A stretch of 64,000 nt of DNA from Carboxylicivirga marina (GCF_016612505.1 NZ_JAENRR010000019.1:1-64000); one strand, 5' to 3'; positions 24,901 through 33,324 are shown, counted from the first letter of the stretch. Notes: generated from the sequence alone by a model not told the origin. Numbers and translations: made by a program.

Positions 24901-26331
24901 GTGAAAAACAAATGTGCCTGAACCGCCACTTGGATTCGGATTTAATGTTTGAGTCAACCCCGAGCATAAGGTTATTTCTTTATTCAAAAACTGAATGCTG
25001 ACAGAATCTACGCCAATTGTAATATTTTGCTCATCGTAGCAACCATTGTTGTCGGTAACACGATAAGTTAATACATAAGTACCTTCGTCAACCGTTTCGA
25101 ATATTGGATTATCAATAGTTGTGTTGTTCAGTGGGCTTGTATCTCCCTGCCAAAGATGTGTGTATGGGAGTTGTCCTTGAGTTGGATTACCATCTATTGG
25201 TAATTGGGTTCCAGGGCATAAATGAGCTTCAGGTCCCAGTGAAATATTCGCTTCAGGGGAGTCTAATACAGTAATTGAAACGGTTCCTGTGGCACTGCAA
25301 CTATTTCCATCCTCGACATAATAGCTGATTATGTGCGTGCCGGGTCCAGCATCACTTGGTGAGAATTCACCTGCCCATTCATCCGTGATTCCATCGCCCG
25401 ACCACTGCCCGCCAGGAGTAGCTGGAGTTAAGGTGATAGGATTGTCATTTTCACAGAATGGGCCCACGGGCGTTATACTTCCATCAGGATCGTCAACGAT
25501 TAAAACTATTGCTGTGGTACTAACTGGATCGTACCCCTGGTCATAAGGGTTACAATAGTTCCAGTTATTTAAAGTGATCTCAAACTCATCGCCCACCGCT
25601 CTGTCATTAGGTACGAATATTGGCATTGCTTCATTCCATGGGGCTGTTGGTGCTAATATTGGTTCTGAGGTAACATCAATTGAGCCGGAAAAGGGGTAAG
25701 TTCGAACTGATCCATTGACTCTGGCGTTATCGATAAAATTACCAGCTCCACTGTTGGTGCCGTATATCCATTGAATCCACCTTTTGTGGTCATTAGGTAA
25801 ATCATTTTCATCAGGCGGAACACAGTTCCACTGGCTGTTGTCCATAAAGGTAACACTGCCACTATTGCCTACGCATATTGGATATACCCGAGGGTCAATT
25901 GAGATTTCACCACCATTCTTATCATCCATATCCCATACAGTAACAATTTGTTCCTGCATGGTGCTGGTACATACTACACCATCAACTACAAGTGCAACGG
26001 TGGGGTGATAATTGCACTCATCGCCACCTATAGGATATATATGATTAAGAGAAACGGTCCACTCTGCTAGGCTAACATCAGTGAGTGTAGCATCAATAGT
26101 TTCAAGAGCAGTGCCATCATTCCAGTCAAACTGCATTTGTACATTACCTGTACCGCCATCGTTGACGCCCCTGTAAACGACGTCCCACGTTACCGATACT
26201 GGTGCGCAAAGTTTGTCTGGTATAATATCATTAGCTTTCGAGGTAATATTGCACGTTTGTGCATAGCCACGAATACTAACAACAACCGACAACACTATTA
26301 AAATTGCTTTAATTTTACCGTCCATAAGCAT
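21943..26331 (-). CDS. large PKD-domain surface protein with type B T9SS sorting domain
   Basis: A 1,462-residue secreted protein. The signal peptide spans 1-25 (SIRGYAQ). The N-terminal part is Cys-containing Ig-like modules such as the GTGTWLQLSGGGTASF repeats. The second half has at least eight PKD modules, marked by the repeated Y.W.FGDG motif (for example YFWDFGDG, YGWNFGDG, FSWDFGDG, YLWNFGDG). The last about 95 residues are the gliding-motility-associated C-terminal domain: FPNAFTPN, YTRWGEMIFES, GWDGYHRDK and GGVYIWKV. This domain directs T9SS secretion with SprF/PorP partners. The SprF-like gene overlaps its stop. A predicted adhesin or cell-surface protein; the ligand is unknown. 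Confidence 0.92.
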   Translation of the reverse strand: MLMDGKIKAILIVLSVVVSIRGYAQTCNITSKANDIIPDKLCAPVSVTWDVVYRGVNDGGTGNVQMQFDWNDGTALETIDATLTDVSLAEWTVSLNHIYPIGGDECNYHPTVALVVDGVVCTSTMQEQIVTVWDMDDKNGGEISIDPRVYPICVGNSGSVTFMDNSQWNCVPPDENDLPNDHKRWIQWIYGTNSGAGNFIDNARVNGSVRTYPFSGSIDVTSEPILAPTAPWNEAMPIFVPNDRAVGDEFEITLNNWNYCNPYDQGYDPVSTTAIVLIVDDPDGSITPVGPFCENDNPITLTPATPGGQWSGDGITDEWAGEFSPSDAGPGTHIISYYVEDGNSCSATGTVSITVLDSPEANISLGPEAHLCPGTQLPIDGNPTQGQLPYTHLWQGDTSPLNNTTIDNPIFETVDEGTYVLTYRVTDNNGCYDEQNITIGVDSVSIQFLNKEITLCSGLTQTLNPNPSGGSGTFVFHEWSGDRSDLLSATDIENPVFNSTSPGVYKYQYMVRDSYGCEDIDSVYVYVHEQPASQAGANDNACGLSYTLQAVPNVGAGQWSLTTGAGSVSFDDINEPNTLVTVDQYGDYVFAWSEENNGCVDVDEVTISFIEIPQPTVMEDADTCALKYELIATPSIGTGTWLQLSGGGTASFDDASLSLTSVSVSAPDKYEFQWVEDNNGCISEDVVTIDFYPVPNASIGPFNSGICSPAVVSFDNTSANSETYFWDFGDGFISNKEAPEHTFTNNTFEPVDYNIELIASNSFGCVDTGQFSINVLPTPIAQFNNDEEPACSPHEIDFINQSEGANSYGWNFGDGESAITENTSHTFVNKEHYVQSFNIELIASNNYGCRDTLDKFITVYPLVKYNFETSPQEGCHPLKVDMLAEPGAYSYHWDFGNGQTLDGANIATHLFENTNSEPKEYTIKLHTSSAFGCRDSSESSIKVLPSPTCAFELSDNEGCSPLNVLLSNHSSGANTSTWYFDNGEMSEENGSSDISHTYSNPELAPISFSPSLLVENAYGCKDSSTHHLNVFPKVTASISDGAAGCTPYFESLLNNSIGANQFSWDFGDGNTSSAFNGHNEYINSTLTDQNYEVQMIAESSYGCSDTTYTSATVHRRPVPEYTINPTELQMPESTIYIENLTKGSNWNYNWHFGDTQSNDTKNPGTHTYAVSGEYEVWLKVNGEHCADSLMQLVTIYPTLPAIDYGPDAEGCPPLDVQFYNNTIDAHNYFWDFGDGNVSSEKEPKHTYHTSGKYKVKLMAEGPGGLIESDKVEVWVYEKPLANFEVRPTLVKLPETVSFINLSEGATSYLWNFGDGQSSTEHSIQYQYEEAGVYDASLLATNDQGCSDEFVIREAVIAEEAGSISFPNAFTPNPAGSSGGYYKPGSSDNFVFYPFVHEGIVEYELRIYTRWGEMIFESQDINIGWDGYHRDKICAGGVYIWKVKCRYSNGNIEIKTGDVTLFR

Positions 26332-26637
26332 TTTTAATCCAAGTTGACCTGTTATATTATTAGTTAACAGGAATATGTTATTTTATTGTTCTATTACGAT
26401 TTATATCATTATTTATTGCACTGATTTATATCACGCATTGGATGGTTTTGGTCAAAAGGTGAGTTTAATCATTTTTTTTCTTCGAAAGTGTTCCAAAATT
26501 TACATTTCTGAATTCAAGAATTACTCCCTGAGAATTCCAATATTGCTATTGACTTACTGTCGGTACTACGCATTCATTTGCATTTAGGTTCCGATAAATG
26601 GCAACTTTTTCAGAAACAAACTAAAAGGAAATCAACA

Positions 26638-27549
26638 ATGATGAATAAATTAATTGCAAGAACACTACCTTATTTTCCGAAGAAATTCGTGTGGATTTTT
26701 TCAAAGAAATACATTGCAGGTGAGACGATTGATGAAGCGGTATTAGCTTCAAAGCAACTGAATGAAAAAAACATGATGATAACTGTTGATCTCCTTGGTG
26801 AATTTATTACCAATATGGATCAGGCGCGTGCTAATAAGGATGAATATCTGCAGATTATTGAGCGTTTTGAGAAGGAAAAAATCGATGGTAACTATTCTTT
26901 AAAACCGACGAGCTTTGGATTGTTGTTAGATAAGGAGTTATCCTGCCAATATATACGTGAGATTGTGGAAAAGGCTGCCTCATATGGCAATTTTGTCCGT
27001 GTCGATATGGAAGACTCTAAATGTGTTGATCTTGAATTAGAATTATTCCGAAAGTTAAAGGCTGAATTTCCCAAACATGTGGGCTTGGTATTTCAGGCGT
27101 ATTTGCGCCGTACTTTAACTGACCTTGAAGATTTAATGGATATACATACCGAAGAAACACCGATTAATTACCGTTTGTGTAAAGGTATTTATGTTGAGCC
27201 AAAAGAGATTGCTTTTAAAGATTATCATGAAGTAAATGAGCACTACCTTAAGGACCTGGAGTATCTACTAAAGAATAAAGTATATGTAGGTATTGCAACA
27301 CACGATCGTAAGCTGGTTGAAGGGGCCATTAAAATTATTGAAGAAAACAATATTCCTCAGGAACAGTTTGAGTTTCAGATGTTATATGGTGTAACACCGG
27401 AATTACGAAGTGAAATATTGAAGAAGGGTTTTAAAATGAGAGTGTATGTGCCTTATGGGAAGGATTGGTTTGGATATAGTACACGTCGTTTAAAAGAAAA
27501 TCCAAAGATGGCCAACCACATTATTAAATCGTTATTTATAAAGGGGTAA
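26638..27549 (+). CDS. proline dehydrogenase (monofunctional)
   Basis: A 303-residue FAD-dependent proline dehydrogenase that oxidises proline to pyrroline-5-carboxylate. Family motifs are RVDMEDS (121-127), YRLCKGIYVEP (178-188), ATHD (220-223), EFQMLYGV (245-252) and the substrate-site segment RVYVPYGKDWFGYSTRRLKEN (starting at 268, with both arginines). The frame is open upstream to a TTG at 26578, but the ATG at 26638 (or 26641) has a good AAAGGAA ribosome-binding site, and MNKLIARTLPYFP is the expected start. No P5C dehydrogenase gene is nearby. The product leads to glutamate and thus to the GDH enzymes. Confidence 0.93.
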   Translation: MMNKLIARTLPYFPKKFVWIFSKKYIAGETIDEAVLASKQLNEKNMMITVDLLGEFITNMDQARANKDEYLQIIERFEKEKIDGNYSLKPTSFGLLLDKELSCQYIREIVEKAASYGNFVRVDMEDSKCVDLELELFRKLKAEFPKHVGLVFQAYLRRTLTDLEDLMDIHTEETPINYRLCKGIYVEPKEIAFKDYHEVNEHYLKDLEYLLKNKVYVGIATHDRKLVEGAIKIIEENNIPQEQFEFQMLYGVTPELRSEILKKGFKMRVYVPYGKDWFGYSTRRLKENPKMANHIIKSLFIKG

Positions 27550-27570
27550 TTCTACTAATATAATATTGAC

Positions 27571-27603
27571 AATGGCATCCAGAGCAATAGATGCCATTTT
27601 TTG
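27571..27603. terminator. Rho-independent terminator after proline dehydrogenase
   Basis: A perfect 9-bp stem (AATGGCATC with GATGCCATT), a 10-base loop and a T run. It lies between two convergent genes and may act for both. Confidence 0.8.
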
Positions 27604-27619
27604 TTTATGTGCGTTGCGA

Positions 27620-28915
27620 CTACTGTTTGAAGATTCCCAGTTTCTTATAGAATACACTTTGAAAAAGCCCACGACCCAACATAAAGCAGTTCATAGCTAA
27701 CCATAAAGCATGATTGCCAATGCTTTCTTTCATGGAGTAAAAAAGCAAGAAGAAAATAACTGTTGCAAGGAGCATGGTGTTGCGCATTAATCGCGAAGCT
27801 GTGGCGCCAATATAAATACCATCCCATATAAATGACGAAAAACCTGTAATTGGTAAAATTATTAGCCAGGGCAAATAGGTTTGAGCGGTATTCATCACAT
27901 CTGGCTGGTTTGTAAATAACATTAGTATGTACTTTCCGCCGATACCGTATATGCCTATAAATACTAATGCGAAAAAGGCTCCCCAAGCAAATAAATACTT
28001 GACGGTTCTCTTAACTTCCTTAATATTTCGGCTCCCTGTAAATTTTCCAACCAATGCTTCAGCGGCATAGGCAAATCCATCGAGGAAATAGGAGAATAAA
28101 AATAGGAACTGTAATAAGGCACTGTTGGCCGCCAGTATTAAGTCGCCAGTGCCCGCCGATTTGGAGGTGAAGAAGGTAAAGACGACAATGATGCACAAGG
28201 TGCGTAAGAAAATGTCACTACTGACATTCAGAAAACTCAATAAGCCTGTCTTATCTAGTATATCTTTAAAACTAAATTCAGATAAAATGTAGCGGTATTT
28301 TTTTAAGAAAAGTGCGATGGAAAGAGCAAATCCAACAATGTTAGCGATAACAGAGCCAAGTGCCACACCTTCCACTTTCATTCCTAATATTTTAACAAAG
28401 AAAAATGAAGATAGGATATTCACCGCATTAATCGTTATTGAAATAATCATTGGGTAGATGGCATTCTGCATGCCTAAAAACCAGCCATTAATTACCATTA
28501 GTGATATGGCAAGGGGGGCAGCCCATATTCTTACGTAAAAATAATCGGCAGCTAATGCCTTTACTTCCTGACTACCTTCCAGAATATTAAGACTGAGAGA
28601 AACCACACCTTTTTGTAGAAGCAACAATAGTAATCCTGCACTCATCGCTAAAAACAAGCCTCTGAAAAGCATCATGGCCATCTCTTTTTTGCTGTCTCGT
28701 CCAAAGGCCTGAGCTGCCATGCCACTTAAGCTCATTCTTAAAAAGGCGAAACCCCAGTAGACGAAATTGAAAATAACACCACCCAGAGCAACGGCTCCCA
28801 TAAATACAGAGGAATCCTGGTAGCCCATCAGGTGCATGTCAACCATGCCCAGAAGCGGAACGGTCAGGTTGGTTAATATATTCGGAATGGCAAGCTTAAG
28901 TATGTCTTTATTCAT
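27620..28915 (-). CDS. MATE family efflux transporter (DinF-like)
   Basis: A 431-residue inner-membrane protein with about 12 hydrophobic segments in two homologous halves. The N-terminal half has family features such as LAIPNILTNLTVPLLGMVD (6-24) and later GMAAQAFGR. MATE proteins extrude organic cations or drugs using a sodium or proton gradient; the substrate here is unknown. The gene faces the proline dehydrogenase gene. Its 5' side faces the sodB promoter, and a reverse-strand TATTTTTG at 29027-29020 could be its -7 box. Confidence 0.9.
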   Translation of the reverse strand: MNKDILKLAIPNILTNLTVPLLGMVDMHLMGYQDSSVFMGAVALGGVIFNFVYWGFAFLRMSLSGMAAQAFGRDSKKEMAMMLFRGLFLAMSAGLLLLLLQKGVVSLSLNILEGSQEVKALAADYFYVRIWAAPLAISLMVINGWFLGMQNAIYPMIISITINAVNILSSFFFVKILGMKVEGVALGSVIANIVGFALSIALFLKKYRYILSEFSFKDILDKTGLLSFLNVSSDIFLRTLCIIVVFTFFTSKSAGTGDLILAANSALLQFLFLFSYFLDGFAYAAEALVGKFTGSRNIKEVKRTVKYLFAWGAFFALVFIGIYGIGGKYILMLFTNQPDVMNTAQTYLPWLIILPITGFSSFIWDGIYIGATASRLMRNTMLLATVIFFLLFYSMKESIGNHALWLAMNCFMLGRGLFQSVFYKKLGIFKQ

Positions 28916-29019
28916 AGTGTGAGAACTCTGAGGACGAAGATAGTTTTATTTGGTGAAAATAAGAATGAGAATAAAAGGCTAATAACTAAGCTGTTTAAAA
29001 GAAATATCAAAATAAAAGA

Positions 29020-29027
29020 CAAAAATA
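29020..29027 (-). promoter_or_regulatory. possible -7 box for the MATE transporter gene
   Basis: On the minus strand this reads TATTTTTG (TAnnTTTG), about 105 bases before the ATG at 28915. It lies just beside the sodB promoter on the other strand. Confidence 0.35.
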
Positions 29028-29038
29028 TCCTTATTTTA

Positions 29039-29070
29039 TTTGGACTAATTCCAAATAGTTTTTAGATTTG
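29039..29070 (+). promoter_or_regulatory. promoter of the first superoxide dismutase gene
   Basis: TTTG at 29039-29042, a 20-base spacer, and TAGATTTG at 29063-29070 give a full Bacteroidota promoter. The TTG at 29068, the start of the longest open frame, lies inside the -7 box, so translation must begin further down, at the ATG at 29110. Confidence 0.75.
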
Positions 29071-29109
29071 AATCGTTATTATAATTTTAAACCTAGTAAC
29101 TACAATAAT

Positions 29110-29712
29110 ATGGCATTCGAATTACCAAAACTTGAATATGCATACGACGCATTAGAACCGCATATCGATGCGCGTACAATGGAAATACATTATACAAAGC
29201 ACCACGCAGCATACACTAATAATTTAAATGCAGCTTTTGAAGGAAGTGACTTAGCAGGAAAAAGTATTGAGGATATTTTAGCGAATATTTCTCAACACTC
29301 GGTTGCGATTCGTAACAATGGCGGTGGTTTTTATAATCATAATTTATTTTGGACAGTGATGTCTCCAAATGGAGGTGGCGCACCTAATGGTGAATTAGCA
29401 GAAGCAATAACTAAGGCTTTTGGCTCATTTGATGCCTTTAAAGATACATTCAATAAAGCCGCAGCAACGCGTTTCGGCTCAGGCTGGGCGTGGTTGGTAA
29501 AGCAGGCTGATGGTTCATTAGCTGTTACGTCATCGGCCAACCAGGATAATCCACTAATGGATATTGCTGATGTAAAAGGAACTCCAATTTTAGGATTGGA
29601 TGTATGGGAGCATGCTTATTACTTACACTATCAAAATAGACGTCCTGACTATATTGGCGCGTTCTGGAATGTTGTCAATTGGGACGAAGTAACAAGACGT
29701 TTTAAAGTTTAG
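29110..29712 (+). CDS. superoxide dismutase, Mn-type features
   Basis: A 200-residue Fe/Mn superoxide dismutase that converts superoxide to oxygen and hydrogen peroxide. Metal ligands are H27, H77, D164 and H168 (in DVWEHAYY). Position 145 is glutamine in SANQD, and the helix segment is GGGFYNH. This pair (Gly in the first helix segment, Gln at the later position) is the pattern of Mn enzymes, though many Bacteroidota enzymes are cambialistic. The ATG at 29110 is chosen because the longer frame from 29068 would start within the promoter's -7 box. A terminator and a second, Fe-type SOD gene follow. Confidence 0.92.
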   Translation: MAFELPKLEYAYDALEPHIDARTMEIHYTKHHAAYTNNLNAAFEGSDLAGKSIEDILANISQHSVAIRNNGGGFYNHNLFWTVMSPNGGGAPNGELAEAITKAFGSFDAFKDTFNKAAATRFGSGWAWLVKQADGSLAVTSSANQDNPLMDIADVKGTPILGLDVWEHAYYLHYQNRRPDYIGAFWNVVNWDEVTRRFKV

Positions 29713-29733
29713 TTTGTTCATTTTGTCTGGGAA

Positions 29734-29766
29734 AAAAAGGGGATTCAAACGTGAATTCCCTTTTTG
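29734..29766 (+). terminator. Rho-independent terminator after the first SOD gene
   Basis: GGGGATTC and GAATTCCC pair (one G-T wobble) around an AAACGT loop, flanked by A and T runs. Confidence 0.8.
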
Positions 29767-29790
29767 TTTTTTTATTAATTAGTCAAAACA

Positions 29791-29798
29791 TAACTTTG
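29791..29798 (+). promoter_or_regulatory. probable -7 box for the second SOD gene
   Basis: TAACTTTG is a full TAnnTTTG match, 44 bases before the ATG at 29843. The nearest TTTG (29763-29766) is 24 bases upstream. The separate promoter suggests independent control of the two SODs. Confidence 0.5.
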
Positions 29799-29842
29799 GT
29801 GAGTTTGTTTAATTCGCAGACAAATATTTAAAACGAACAGAT

Positions 29843-30418
29843 ATGAACTTTGAATTACCAAAATTGCCGTATGCGTTAGATGCACTTGAGCCTGTTATCT
29901 CGAAGAAAACCATGGACTTTCACTATGGAAAGCACCATCAGGCCTATGTTAATAACTTAAATAAGCTGGTTAAAGGAACTGAGTTTGAAAATGCCGATTT
30001 AGAAACAATAGTGAAAAAGTCAGAAGGTGGCATTTTCAATAACGGAGCTCAGGTTTGGAATCATACATTCTACTTTATGTCTTTCAAACCTAATGGAGGA
30101 GGCGTGCCAACAGGTGCACTGGCTGAAGCTATCAATTCTTCATTTGGTTCATTCGATAAATTTAAAGAAGAGTTTTCGGCAGCAGCAGCTACTGTATTTG
30201 GTTCGGGGTGGGCCTGGTTGGTTAAAAAAGCTGATGGTTCACTGGCTATCGTTAAAGAAAGTAATGCGGGTAACCCATTACGTGATGGCTTAACGCCAAT
30301 TTTAACCTGTGATGTTTGGGAGCATGCTTACTATCTTGATAAGCAAAATCTTCGTCCAAAATATATTCAGGAGTTCTTTGATATTCTTGACTGGGACCTT
30401 GTGTCGGCAAGATACTAA
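29843..30418 (+). CDS. sodB: superoxide dismutase, Fe-type features
   Basis: A 191-residue Fe/Mn-family superoxide dismutase. Metal ligands are H27, H74, D157 and H161. The active-site glutamine is Q70, in NNGAQVWNH, and position 142 is alanine in SNAGNP. This is the reverse of the neighbouring SOD and matches the classic Fe-enzyme pattern of E. coli SodB. It is shorter than its neighbour by nine residues. It has its own promoter and terminator. Having both metal types side by side suggests switching according to iron or oxygen supply; that is inference. Confidence 0.92.
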   Translation: MNFELPKLPYALDALEPVISKKTMDFHYGKHHQAYVNNLNKLVKGTEFENADLETIVKKSEGGIFNNGAQVWNHTFYFMSFKPNGGGVPTGALAEAINSSFGSFDKFKEEFSAAAATVFGSGWAWLVKKADGSLAIVKESNAGNPLRDGLTPILTCDVWEHAYYLDKQNLRPKYIQEFFDILDWDLVSARY

Positions 30419-30441
30419 TACCTGTAATTTAAAACGATTAT

Positions 30442-30487
30442 AAGCGAGACTTGAAAACAAATTTTGTATATTAAGTCTCGCTTTTTT
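30442..30487 (+). terminator. Rho-independent terminator after the Fe-type SOD gene
   Basis: A perfect 11-bp stem (AAGCGAGACTT at 30442-30452 with AAGTCTCGCTT at 30473-30483), a 20-base loop, and a T run. Confidence 0.85.
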
Positions 30488-30520
30488 GTACCCTATAAAC
30501 AATAACTAAAAATTGATTTT

Positions 30521-31084
30521 ATGCTTAAAGATTTAATTCTTAAGAATCGGAGTTACAGACGGTTCTATCAAGATGAAGTGATTGAGATGGAAACATTACA
30601 TGAGCTCGTCGATCTAGCTCGTCTGTCACCTTCAGCACGTAACGCCCAGCCCTTAAAATATTTTTTATCTAATACACCTGAGCTAAATGATAAGATATTT
30701 CCACACTTATCGTGGGCCGGCTATTTAAAAGATTGGCAAGGGCCAGATAAAGGAGAACAGCCTGCAGCTTACATCGTAGTTCTTAATGATACCGATATTT
30801 CAGCCAATTATTTTTGTGATGATGGTATTGCATCTCAAAGCATATTGTTAGGTGCTGTTGAAAAAGGATTAGGCGGTTGTATTATTGGTTCGTTAAATCG
30901 TTTACAGTTACAACGAGAACTACGTTTGTCTGATAATTTAAAAATAGTGCACATTATTGCTATTGGTAAACCGAAAGAAGAAGTTCAGATTGAAGAAATG
31001 AATGAAGGCAATATTAAGTATTGGCGCGATGTTCAAAAAGTCCATCATGTTCCAAAGCGTGAGCTGAAAAATATTATTGTTTAA
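30521..31084 (+). CDS. nitroreductase family protein
   Basis: A 187-residue FMN-binding nitroreductase-type protein. The N-terminal signature (ILKNRSYRRFYQDEVIEM, 7-24) and LARLSPSARNAQPLKYF (33-49) carry the arginine and serine residues that bind FMN phosphate. The segment GLGGCIIGSLNR (116-127) fits the C-terminal flavin contacts. Such enzymes reduce nitro compounds, quinones or flavins with NAD(P)H in the cytoplasm; the true substrate is not evident. It stands between two terminators. Confidence 0.9.
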   Translation: MLKDLILKNRSYRRFYQDEVIEMETLHELVDLARLSPSARNAQPLKYFLSNTPELNDKIFPHLSWAGYLKDWQGPDKGEQPAAYIVVLNDTDISANYFCDDGIASQSILLGAVEKGLGGCIIGSLNRLQLQRELRLSDNLKIVHIIAIGKPKEEVQIEEMNEGNIKYWRDVQKVHHVPKRELKNIIV

Positions 31085-31104
31085 GCCTTATATTATGTAA
31101 TTGT

Positions 31105-31137
31105 AAAGCCCGGTACTCAATTGTATCGGGCTTTTTC
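31105..31137 (+). terminator. Rho-independent terminator after the nitroreductase gene
   Basis: AAAGCCCG (31105-31112) pairs with CGGGCTTT (31127-31134), extended inward by GTAC/GTA, followed by a T run. Confidence 0.85.
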
Positions 31138-31218
31138 TTTTGATTCATTTCCAACCAAATAGTAGTCTGGTTTGTTGTATGTAATGTAGTTGTTTTTTGT
31201 TCATCATAAACTTAAGCC

Positions 31219-31938
31219 ATGCGAATTCAATACCTGATTGCCTTAGTTGTGTTTTTAGTGCCAATCACTTTATTCTCACAAATAAATAAAACAGATTCGG
31301 TACGTATTACTGGTGTAGTATTTGAGCAGGATAGCCTCAATACTCTTCCGTATTCACGTTTTAATTTGGATGCAAAGAGCTTTGCTTCTGATGAAAAAGG
31401 ACAGTTTTCATTTTGGGCACAACAAGGCGAGGTTGTCAGGTTCTCGCACATGGGTTTTAAAGATACTTACATTCAGGTCGATGATTCACTCAAGCATAAG
31501 AACTACATGTTGGGTGTTTTTCTTACACGCGATACATTTCTTATTAGTGAGGTAATTGTGATGCCTCGATACGAGAATATTGCTTTGCAGGCTAAGACCA
31601 TGCCTTTAGTGATTACACCTGAGCAAGCTTATGCTACAAATAATATTCGTTCATCAACTCATCAGGCGCTTACACAAACGCCCATCCGTATGGATGCAGA
31701 AATGAACCACCGTATGGTGCTGCAAGAACGAACCTGGAGCACGGTTTATAAAACACAGATTCCTCCAGGAAAAACCATTGGGGTAAGCTCAGAAAATATG
31801 GCACAAATGCGTTTGTTTATTCCACAAAATGAGCAACGCATTCAAGAGATTACGCTTCAGCCGCTTAATCGTAATGAGTTGGACCTAATTCTGAGAATTT
31901 ATGAGCAGCAACAAGCTAAAAATGTGCCTGTCGAATAA
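31219..31938 (+). CDS. secreted protein with carboxypeptidase-regulatory-like domain
   Basis: A 239-residue exported protein. A signal peptide (about 1-20, ITLFSQ) precedes a carboxypeptidase D regulatory-like beta-sandwich at about 27-110, with VRITGVVFEQDSLNTLPYS and the typical FSHMGFKDTYIQV strand. The remaining part has no recognised motif. This domain is common at the N-terminus of Bacteroidota TonB-dependent receptors and surface proteins, but no receptor barrel follows. It is preceded by a terminator, and folE lies 103 bases downstream with no terminator between them. Confidence 0.75.
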   Translation: MRIQYLIALVVFLVPITLFSQINKTDSVRITGVVFEQDSLNTLPYSRFNLDAKSFASDEKGQFSFWAQQGEVVRFSHMGFKDTYIQVDDSLKHKNYMLGVFLTRDTFLISEVIVMPRYENIALQAKTMPLVITPEQAYATNNIRSSTHQALTQTPIRMDAEMNHRMVLQERTWSTVYKTQIPPGKTIGVSSENMAQMRLFIPQNEQRIQEITLQPLNRNELDLILRIYEQQQAKNVPVE

Positions 31939-32041
31939 CATATATTTATAATGCTACAAAATCAGATAAATATCAGTAATAATTTAAAAGAAAATAATCA
32001 CTTTTGCATTCCCAAAAGTTTGTTCGATCAAAAGCAATACA

Positions 32042-32665
32042 ATGGAATTTACATTAAATGGAAATAAAGGATATACGAAAGTTGAATCATACGATGATGA
32101 AACAACTAAAGAATTATCCGACAACTATCATAAAATAATTGAAACATTGGGTGAAGACCCTAATCGTGAAGGTCTTGAAAAAACACCACTGAGGGTGGCC
32201 AAGGCCATGCAGTTTCTGACCCAGGGTTATCATATGGATCCTGAGGAGATTATTAAGTCGGCCATGTTTCGTGAAGATTATCGACAAATGGTTGTGGTGA
32301 AGGATATTGAGTTGTATTCTATGTGTGAGCATCATATGCTTCCTTTTTTTGGCAAAGCACATGTCGCTTATATTCCACGTCACCATATAACTGGTTTAAG
32401 TAAGTTGGCACGCGTAGTTGAAGCTTTTGCTCGTCGTTTGCAGGTCCAGGAACGTTTAACCACACAGATTAAAGATTGTATTCAAAATACGCTTAACCCT
32501 TTAGGTGTAGCAGTTGTGATTGAAGCACAACATATGTGTATGCAGATGCGAGGGGTTCAGAAGCAGCACTCAGTTACTACGACCTCTGATTTTACAGGTG
32601 CTTTTCAGAAGAACCTGGCGACAAGAGAAGAGTTTATGAAGATAATTAGCTCAGGACTTCATTAG
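32042..32665 (+). CDS. folE: GTP cyclohydrolase I
   Basis: A 207-residue GTP cyclohydrolase I, which makes 7,8-dihydroneopterin triphosphate for folate and pterin or queuosine synthesis. The zinc ligands fit C95, H98 and C166, in [10 protein letters not shown] and [10 protein letters not shown]. Other conserved parts are [19 protein letters not shown] and [19 protein letters not shown]. The N-terminus is slightly extended. A TAnnTTTG-like box (CACTTTTG, 31999-32006, one mismatch) lies 35 bases before the ATG. The gene ends with a strong bidirectional terminator. Confidence 0.95.
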   Translation: MEFTLNGNKGYTKVESYDDETTKELSDNYHKIIETLGEDPNREGLEKTPLRVAKAMQFLTQGYHMDPEEIIKSAMFREDYRQMVVVKDIELYSMCEHHMLPFFGKAHVAYIPRHHITGLSKLARVVEAFARRLQVQERLTTQIKDCIQNTLNPLGVAVVIEAQHMCMQMRGVQKQHSVTTTSDFTGAFQKNLATREEFMKIISSGLH

Positions 32666-32684
32666 GAGTTGCCCGAGTAAAAGA

Positions 32685-32727
32685 ATAAATAAAATGGCCA
32701 TCGTTTATCGATGGCCATTTTATTTAT
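32685..32727. terminator. bidirectional terminator between folE and the convergent barrel gene
   Basis: A 19-bp perfect inverted repeat (32685-32703 with 32709-32727) centred on GGCCATCG/CGATGGCC has AT-rich arms and a 5-base loop. It can serve both strands. Confidence 0.85.
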
Positions 32728-32742
32728 AGTGTTATCTATGAT

Positions 32743-33324
32743 TTAGAAAAACAAGACAGCTCCAATCTGCAGGTATTCTGTTTTAGAGTCTGAATCTTCA
32801 ATAATATCTACCAAACCCCAATTGTATTTGGCCTCAATACCAAATTTTAAAACTTTTACACCTAGGCCTAAGTGCATACCCGCATCAAAAGTAGAAACGT
32901 CCATGCCGTCAACTTCTTGGCCATTGACTTCAAATTTACCAGCGACTTTAATAGCTCCGCTTACTCCTCCTAAACCGTATACTGGACCTAGTTTTACACG
33001 AAGGGCAATGGGGATGTTAATATAATGAAGTTTGAGTTCGCCGACTATATCTTCATTAAATAGCTCTAATAAATTCTTTTTCCCATTTACCTGATAATAT
33101 TCAATACCAGAATCAAGCTTTAAAATACTTACGCCAATGTTATTGCTCTTAAAGAAGCCGGCATAGAAGCCGTTTGAATCATCTGATAAGTCAACACCGT
33201 CAATAGCGATAAAACTACTTTGCCATCCTGCGCGTATTCCTTTTCCATCCGGACCTTCGCCTTTTACATTTGATGTAAAGCCTAGCATGGCAATTGCCAG
33301 GCAGATAAATAATACTCGTTTCAT
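32743..33324 (-). CDS. outer-membrane beta-barrel protein
   Basis: A 193-residue exported protein. The frame opens at a TTG (33333), but the ATG three codons later gives the normal signal peptide MKRVLFICLAIAMLGFTS and is taken as the start. The rest alternates short beta strands, with barrel-like segments such as INIPIALRVKLGPVYGLGGV, GMHLGLGVKVLKFGIEAKY and an aromatic C-terminus (LFF). This fits the PorT-like/OMP_b-brl family common in Bacteroidota. A similarly built gene lies upstream on the same strand; the two are separated by 181 bases. Confidence 0.8.
   Translation of the reverse strand: MKRVLFICLAIAMLGFTSNVKGEGPDGKGIRAGWQSSFIAIDGVDLSDDSNGFYAGFFKSNNIGVSILKLDSGIEYYQVNGKKNLLELFNEDIVGELKLHYINIPIALRVKLGPVYGLGGVSGAIKVAGKFEVNGQEVDGMDVSTFDAGMHLGLGVKVLKFGIEAKYNWGLVDIIEDSDSKTEYLQIGAVLFF

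Noticed and set aside
26578-26637. Extended N-terminus of proline dehydrogenase from TTG 26578
   Set aside because: The segment has no ribosome-binding site and does not look like a family N-terminus; the ATG at 26638 has AAAGGAA before it.
29068-29109. Extended N-terminus of the first SOD from TTG 29068
   Set aside because: The TTG lies inside the -7 promoter box; the ATG at 29110 gives the standard SOD start.
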